DNA of 64,000 bases from Ascaphus truei. Its lineage: Eukaryota > Chordata > Amphibia > Anura > Ascaphidae. The translations under genes and the position numbers were made by a program. Below, one piece after another: positions 58,469 through 64,000 of the stretch (its first letter is position 1; each line of letters opens with the position of its first letter). Where the stretch lies: positions 115,005,004 to 115,069,003 of the forward strand of contig CM071568.1 in NCBI GenBank assembly GCA_036426205.1, read 5' to 3'. Under the pieces are notes generated by a model. The model had not been told where the DNA came from, did not search any database, and was given only the letters and a program-made list of their open reading frames with translations.

Positions 58469-59227
58469 TATTGTATTGTATTGTATGTCTTTATTTATAT
58501 GGCGCCATTAATGTACATAGCGCTTCACAGTAGTAATACATGTGGTAATCGAATAAATAACAGATAATATAAATAACAGATCATGGGAATAAGTGCTTTA
58601 GACAAACATAACATTAAGGAAGAGGAGTCCCTGCCCCGAGGAGCTTACAATCTAATTGGTAGGTAGGGAGAACGTACAGAGACAGTAGGAGGGAGTTCTG
58701 GTAAGTGCGTCTGCAGGGGGCCAAGCTTTATGTATCATGTGTTCAGAATGTTCACAGTGCTATTCGTATGCTTCTTTAAGCAAGTGTGTCTTAAGGTGGG
58801 TCTTAAAGGTGGATAGAGAGGGTGCTAGTCGGGTACTGAGGGGAAGGGCATTCCAGAGGTGTGGGGCAGTCAGTGAAAAAGGTTTAAGGCGGGAGAGGGC
58901 TTTAGATACAAAGGGGGTAAAAAGAAGACATCCTTGAGCAGAACGCAAGAGTCCGGGTGGTGCATAGCGATAAATTAGGGCTGAGATGTAAGGAGGGGCA
59001 GAAGAAGAGGTAAAGGTAAAAGTGAGGAGAAGAATGGAGTGTGAGATGCGGGATTTGATTGGAAGCCAGGAGAGGGATTTCAGGAGGGGAGATGCTGAGA
59101 CAGATCTAGGAAAGAGTAGAGTGATTTTGGCAGCAGCATTTAGGATAGATTGTAGGGGAGACAGGTGAGAGGCAGGAAGGCCGGACAGCAGGAGGTTACA
59201 GTAATCAAGACGGGAGAGAATAAGTGC
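58469..59227 (-). mobile_element. L2-like LINE, 5'-truncated, with 8-bp duplication
   Basis: TCGATAAG at 58461-58468 and 59228-59235. Minus strand: ORF2 C terminus in a lightly broken frame, RLDYCNLLLSGLPASHLSP through APHLWNALPLSTRLAPSL to a stop near 58760, then 3' UTR with AGATTGTAAGCTCCTCGGGG and GGCGCCATATAAATAAAGAC and a (CAATA)n tail. 759 bp. Clear duplication and low damage suggest it is among the youngest insertions in this stack. Confidence 0.88.
58760..59227 (-). pseudogene. L2 ORF2 C-terminal fragment
   Basis: Contains the C-terminal blocks of L2-clade ORF2: LQSILNAAARITLL, LSWLPIKSRI, SAPPYISALIYRYAPPG, LRSAQGCLLFTPFVSKAL, LWNALPLSTRL and FKTHLKTHLLKEAYE before the stop. The RT catalytic region is absent because of 5' truncation. 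Confidence 0.85.
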
Positions 59228-60060
59228 TCGATAAGGGCCTTATCGAGGCTTTCTGAATGAGGCCCAATGTGTTATTGTTTTGGGACAAAGCAAAAGCAGT
59301 GTTAAGAGGCAACCTGATTGCGTATGCTGCCCACTGGCAAAAAGAAATGAACAGAAAATATCTACAGGTGTATAAGGAACTTTCTAAAGTATTTTGTACA
59401 TATAAAGCAAATATGTCCAGCGCTGCAAAAGGTCTAACTGAAACAAAAAAATAGAGTTTGACATAGTGCTGCAAAAGAAAGTGCAATATTATTCAAAAGT
59501 ACAAAACTTCAGATTTGCTAAATTTGGGAATAGAGTAGGCAGATTTATGACTAATATGCTGAAAGGCGAAAGATCTCAGGTGACTATTGCAGGATTAAAA
59601 AACAAAAATTGCATTTTTACGAAAATGTATATAGTACAGGTCAATTAGATGAAGAACAGAAAGAGATATTTTGGCGAGACTAACAAATACCCAAAGCCTC
59701 ATAAATACAGTTAAATGCACTGAAAAAGCCCATAGTAGAGGAGATAATAAAGACATTGAAAACTGCAAATCTCCAGGGCCTAATGGATATACTTCAAAAT
59801 TCTTTAAAAACTTATGACAAATGAAATAACACCTTTGTTGACAAAAATCTATAATGATATACTAAGGACAAAAGAGGTTTCAGATGCATTTAAATCTGCA
59901 TTTATTAAAGTGATACTGTATATAAACCAGGAAGAGAAGTGGATCAAGCTTCATATAGACCGACATCGTTGCAAAAATTTTCACGAAACTACTTGCAAAT
60001 AGGCTTAAAGAGATTATCCCAGATATTATCAAAGAGGATCAAATGGGCTTTATAGTAGTT

Positions 60061-60234
60061 GGCAAAGAACAGAACTGCACAAAAAACGATAAACACTAAA
60101 CAAGGGGTGCACACAAAATAAAATAACTAAATAAATTAATCTCACCCTGCAGCTGGCCCAAACACTCACCCAGAGGAAAAATACTTAAAGTGCAGAGGAG
60201 AGAAAAAAATAAAAACAGAACATATTGTACTGTG
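60061..60234. other. Unassigned, no gene
   Basis: A-rich; may be part of a further Penelope-type terminal repeat but no motif is present. Confidence 0.35.
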
Positions 60235-60980
60235 TGTAACCTAGCCTCCGACCGCTACTTCTTTTCCTGGGCCCTACCAGTGTAAGACCTGTTAGGTGCA
60301 GGCAGTGGATGGGATAATTCCTTCTTAAAGGCCCTCTGTGCTCTTGCAACCTTGGATTCATTAGATATATCCAAGGGCAGGCCTTAGCAACAGTAAGAGA
60401 GTGCCAGCCTCAGGGGTGGGTACTGATTGGACCACACACTGGATATGAGGGCCTATCAGTATCCAGATCTGATTTGTTATGAGTCAGAGTTACAGTCACA
60501 CCCCAGGCTATAATTACTGGCACTTTCCTAAAGTGGGTGTCTCTCCTTCCTCCCCCTGTGGAGTGAGCACCATCTACCCTCCATCTCACTAGGGGATGGG
60601 AGGAGGAGTCCAGAAGGCCTGGTCTGGGCCTCAAGCCTTAACCAGAGTGCCTTCAGTATGGGAAGCTGGGAGAAGAATGCACCTATTTTGTACATCTGTT
60701 CTGATTGCAACAAATACCATGGAACCATCACCAGTGTGTTTCGATGTCTTGCTGCTGAAAGAAAGGTGTCAGTATGGGCCATCCTGCTGCTATCACAGAG
60801 GATCCATGCTGACTGGAGGCGCTGCACCTAAGGTAACCTGTAAACCTGTCCTGTTCTCCCCCCCAACACCACGGAGCACTCAACCCTCCTGTTGCCACAC
60901 AGGTACAGCACTACACCTAAATGGAGTAGCAGAGAAACAGATGACCCAAATCTCACTTAGGGTGGGGTACAAGGGCTACA
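60235..60980 (+). mobile_element. Solo LTR, plus strand
   Basis: TGTAACCTAGCCTCCGACCG to AAGGGCTACA, flanked by TGTG on both sides (60231-60234, 60981-60984). U5 core TGGAGGCGCTGCACC intact at 60814-60828. Confidence 0.88.
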
Positions 60981-61208
60981 TGTGTATAATATAGATGAAT
61001 ATTCCCTGCTGTAAATAGCTACACTTACAGTATAACAGTTCAATTCAGGCAGAAATGATAATCTTAGCTGGTTATGTTGTTGGAGGGGTCCACTCTGCCA
61101 GGCTCAGCTAGGCTCCTCTATGAAGATGTAGGTGCAGGTCTCAAACAGGAAAGATCCTGCTCACATTCAAAAGCTTCCACTGAAGTGATGGGCTCAGCTG
61201 GGTTCCCA
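60981..61208. other. Unassigned, no gene
   Basis: No recognised feature. Confidence 0.4.
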
Positions 61209-61497
61209 GATTAGATATTTGCAATAAGATAAGGAATAAGAAAGGATGTACTCGCATATAAAACAGATTTATTTAAGCTATAAAACCACAAAAGATATAT
61301 CCGTGTACACGGTGATATCGGTGAAGAGGTGAAGAGGGACGCAGGACGTTTTCCTTGACACGGTTAATGATAGTTGCCGTATCCGGTGGGCGTGTAGAGT
61401 GTTCCTTTTGTGGAAAAATCTTTTATGGTTTTATAGTTTAAATAAATCTTTTTTTTATGCAAGTACATCCTTCTTATCTTATTGCAAATATCTAATC
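61209..61497. repeat. Inverted repeat, about 80-bp arms
   Basis: GATTAGATATTTGCAATAAG at 61209 is matched inverted at 61478-61497; arms run to about 61291 and from about 61421. The 130-bp spacer has GAAAACGTCC on the minus strand, a possible decayed hammerhead box. Confidence 0.8.
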
Positions 61498-61574
61498 ATC
61501 TCATCTTTGTAATCCAAATGGGGCTGAAGTAGCTTTCCATTCATTGCCATAGTGGCAAGCCATGCCCATATTAT

Positions 61575-61953
61575 TATAGAAGAAGGTATAGATGGCACAC
61601 CACTGCTTTAAACAAATTAAACAAAAAAATCACTTTTGGTGCTTACCTCCTATTGATCCCAGCATCCCAAAGCTGGATCCTATGTAACAGTAACAAGCAA
61701 AAAAATAGAAGGAGCACACAAAAGGTTTTGATGGTGTCAAAAGACTTCCAAGTGTATTAGTACATCAGAGTCAGTACATGTAACGTTTCTGGAAACCAGG
61801 TCCCTTCCTCAGACCAAACACCTTTTTTGGTCTGAGGAAGGGACCTGGTGTCCAGAAACGTTACCTGTACTGACTTTGATGTACTAATACACTTGGAAGT
61901 CTTTTGACACCATCAAAACCTTTTGTGTGCTCCTTCTATTTTTTTGCTTGTTA
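61575..61953. mobile_element. Fold-back element with 14-bp target duplication
   Basis: CATGCCCATATTAT at 61561-61574 and 61954-61967 brackets 379 bp. The right 270 bp is a palindrome (arms about 130 bp, centre near 61820), the left 110 bp is single-copy. Near the centre each arm has a hammerhead-like motif: TCTGAGGAAGGGACC, loop, GTCCAGAAACGTTAC at 61832-61866 and its inverse at 61781-61818. Same build as 15602-16121. Confidence 0.88.
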
Positions 61954-62136
61954 CATGCCCATATTATGAGAAATTATCTGTGGTGTCTCCCATTCGGGGG
62001 AAAGGGATCCCCTGCAACAAGCCATGGTTTTACTGTCTCCAGAGCCACTGCATTTTGCTTTTCTTCCCGCAACTCCGGGAACAGTACGTCTGGCTACAGT
62101 ACATCTGTATCCTAAACTATTAAATCTTTATATATC

Positions 62137-63301
62137 TGTAGCCCAGGTTCCCCCCCCTCAGACACAGATCATGCCTCCAAGGTGTATTGAGGGCTGGCTA
62201 CATGTAATTGGGTGGTGCATACCTGCTTGGAACAGGAGGGCCTGAGTCTCCCACGATGGTGTGGGGGATAACAGGGCCAGGCTTCTGGGGTATATGCCTC
62301 CATCTTCTCTAGCAACAGTGGTGGTGCAGCGCCTCCATCTTCTGGCAAGACCTATAGGGATAGGTTAAGATCCTCCCAGAAGAAGCCCTGGTCCCAGGGC
62401 AAGTGATCTTAAACTCCACACAGTCTTTTGTATAAAATAGCAGCACTCTTTATTGTCCTTGCACAATGATACAGCAACACTTCATGCACAGCGGCACACA
62501 GCAGTTCATATACAGCAGTGCACTCCAAATGTATAATTGCAGGCCTTTCCTCCTCTCCTCTCCTCCAGGCTGTACCCTAGCAGGATGGGCTAGTTAGGGG
62601 CTTCAATACCCCAATCCCCACCTCCAGGATATACTCTCTGGGTGACGGTAGATCTCCCCCGTCACCCCCTCAGCAGGGTGAGGGGCATTGGTCCACGCAC
62701 TACAGTGCTATCAGCTGTAATCTGTAGGGCTGAGTGTCTTTCTCCTGGTTCCTGCACTCTCCACTCTCCCAGCTGTCACATCTTTCTTTCACTGCAACAG
62801 ACTGTCAGACTCTCCTCCTCCCAGGCAGAACTATCAGACTCAACTCCCACTCCCTCCAGACTGATACTCCAATTATCCACAGGATTCCATCAGTGGGACA
62901 CTGGACGGGAGTGTGTTCATGAATTTATTTATTCATTGATTTTTCTGGACTTATTGTAGTACGCACATGTGTACAATTGTAGCATCAGTCTATCCTTGGA
63001 GCGATTCTGGGACATTTGGTATCTGATACTCCAACAGAACTGAACCTCCAACCGCTCTCACAGAACTGAACACAGACACACACAGGAGCAGCCCACTAAA
63101 TAGATACAGCCCTGCCCCTTATGATGTCAGCAGGACCTCCCCTCTGTCTCAGGCCTGCTACAGAGTCAGGGGCTTACCTCTATCACTCCAGGCAAGGCTT
63201 GGTGGGGGGGAAACCCATGATTGCTACTAGCGCCTGCCCTTACCAGGGCTTACTCCAGTAGGAGAAGGATTGGTAGCCCACTAATTGTTACAGGGGCTAC
63301 A
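62137..63301 (-). mobile_element. 3' LTR of an LTR retroelement running off the window
   Basis: Plus-strand limits TGTAGCCCAGG and GGGGCTACA. In minus sense: TGTAGCCCCTG start at 63301, GTAAGCCCTGGTAAGGGCAGG as in the 419 LTR, AATAAAGAG near 62449, an intact U5 core at 62323-62337 and CCTGGGCTACA end. The sequence before it in minus sense is a purine tract and a coding region, so this is a 3' LTR of an element whose 5' part lies beyond 64000. Length 1165 bp. Confidence 0.85.
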
Positions 63302-63315
63302 CTCTCCCTCTGGTG
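63302..63315 (-). other. Polypurine tract
   Basis: Minus strand CACCAGAGGGAGAG directly before the LTR start. Matches the position and sequence type of 16840-16852. Confidence 0.6.
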
Positions 63316-63632
63316 GAATCCAATGGTCCCCACTTGGACCGAGCTTTAGCAGCACCATCCTGCGGTGAACAAACCTGGGAAACAAACACAGTGCAAGACA
63401 GGTTATCTCTTGAACCACCCACCAGGTGGCGTAACAGTAACAGTAGCCGGGTACTCCCAACGGGGAGAACCAACTAGTAATAGTGCTTTTGGTCAGGCTT
63501 CCTGACCTTTCTCCCATTATGGTCAGTTACAGTTATATAATAGGGCTGTACTGACCCAGACTCTGGACGATAGATTACACTGTGCATGTATATGCACCGT
63601 CCTATACTCCAGACCCGGACCACCTCACTGAT

Positions 63633-64000
63633 TCAGTCCTCATTGTGGTAACCTGCCTTATCAAACTTTGTTCTTAAGTATTCTTGTACGGCATCCCTGA
63701 GCCAACTGTCTCGGTTCTCTTCAATTTCTCTCATTATGGGTTCAGGCACATAAGGATACTCATACCCGTGGGACTGTCTATACCGGAACACTATGGCTTT
63801 GTCTTCCCGGCTCAACTTGGTCAGTTTCTTAGGGCCCGCCCTGCTTGGCAGTACCCAAAACTCTGGTTCTACAGGAGCAACATCGTCATACAGAATACTA
63901 GGCCCCTTAGGAAGAATAATCTTCTGCTCTATCTCCTGGTACCGGTGTTCTAATTCATCCACCACCTCCTGAGGAGTATAGGCACCTACCGCCCACCAAT
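63633..64000 (-). CDS. Unrecognised 3'-proximal ORF of the LTR retroelement (partial)
   Basis: The minus-strand frame is open from the window edge to a stop at 63633, so at least 121 residues, with the N terminus outside. It reads through WWAVGAYTPQEVVDELEHR, a charged stretch (YQEIEQKI), FWVLPSRAGPKKL, GYEYPYVPEPIMREIEENRD and a charged end. The VLP and GYEYPY blocks are shared with 16984-17819. It ends 330 bp before the 3' LTR. No integrase, chromodomain, envelope transmembrane or zinc-knuckle pattern is visible. It could be the C terminus of a gag-like, pol-terminal or accessory protein; I cannot decide. No stops in the visible part, so this copy may be young. Confidence 0.55.
   Translation of the reverse strand, partial: WWAVGAYTPQEVVDELEHRYQEIEQKIILPKGPSILYDDVAPVEPEFWVLPSRAGPKKLTKLSREDKAIVFRYRQSHGYEYPYVPEPIMREIEENRDSWLRDAVQEYLRTKFDKAGYHNED

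Larger units (their letters stand above)
55026..59265. mobile_element. TIR DNA element, about 2.0 kb net, with nested insertions
   Basis: Inverted ends GGGCCTCATTCAGAGAG and, from the right, GGGCCTCATTCAGAAAG, with AAT on both sides (55023-55025, 59266-59268), in the middle of an L1. After removing the fold-back element (56234-57668) and the L2 (58469-59227) about 2.0 kb remains. A three-base duplication would suit a PIF/Harbinger-type element, but no transposase is recognisable. It includes its own palindrome (55281-55580). Confidence 0.7.
54822..60060 (+). mobile_element. Old L1 remnant, split by a TIR element
   Basis: Plus strand: 54822-55022 reads ISLSDHAPVRFDL and then GSCRIWRFPTNLI (end of endonuclease and linker). 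59266-60060 continues with FWDKAKAVLRGNLIAYAAHW, later SPGPNGYTSKFFK and SYRPTSL-like sequence in broken frames (RT fingers). Everything between is the insertion 55026-59265. Many stops; no 5' or 3' end retained. Confidence 0.75.

Overview
The window looks like non-coding, repeat-dense vertebrate DNA. I could not find one intact host gene, tRNA, rRNA or CRISPR array. The repeats (Penelope-like elements, CR1, L1, L2 and Rex1-like LINEs, Tc1/mariner, TTAA-type and pogo-type MITEs, many solo LTRs) fit an amphibian, most likely a frog. That is inferred from repeat style; the species cannot be read from the sequence.

Layout. 0-5.3 kb: an LTR copy, several Penelope-type terminal repeats carrying hammerhead-like motifs, and a CR1 fragment. 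5.3-11.1 kb: two decayed Penelope-like elements (reverse transcriptase plus GIY-YIG endonuclease) facing opposite ways, with an LTR and a GC-rich hAT-like insertion between and within them. 11.1-12.8 kb: a long CpG-rich LTR. 12.9-15.1 kb: mostly unique sequence. 15.6-17.8 kb: the 3' end of an LTR retroelement (3' LTR, purine tract, unrecognised ORF), its LTR broken by a fold-back insertion. 18-20.8 kb: CR1. 21.45-23.91 kb: Tc1/mariner split by a solo LTR. 24-27.5 kb: mostly unique. 27.5-33.85 kb: an essentially full-length dead L1 with a 16-bp target-site duplication, itself invaded by an LTR. 33.9-35.8 kb: unique. 35.8-50.9 kb: L2 and Rex1 tails, LTRs, a duplicated LINE tail, a pogo-like element filled with a minisatellite, and an inverted-repeat Penelope-type unit. 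51-52.4 kb: unique. 52.4-60.06 kb: a nested stack of L2, LTR, Rex1 and an old L1 split by a terminal-inverted-repeat element that contains a 1.3-kb palindrome and an L2. 60.2-64 kb: an LTR, two more inverted-repeat units, and the 3' LTR plus ORF of a second LTR retroelement running off the window.

The features that stand out most are: (1) related LTRs of about 0.7-1.7 kb, most flanked by 4-bp duplications and sharing a U5 core (TGGAGGCGCTGCACC); two belong to elements with an unrecognised 3'-proximal ORF sharing the motif GYEYPY(V/L)PE. (2) Fold-back elements with 14-15 bp target duplications, two of them with hammerhead-like motifs at the palindrome centre. (3) A solo LTR bracketed by 279-bp direct repeats instead of a 4-bp duplication. 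Nested insertions give a relative age order at several places.
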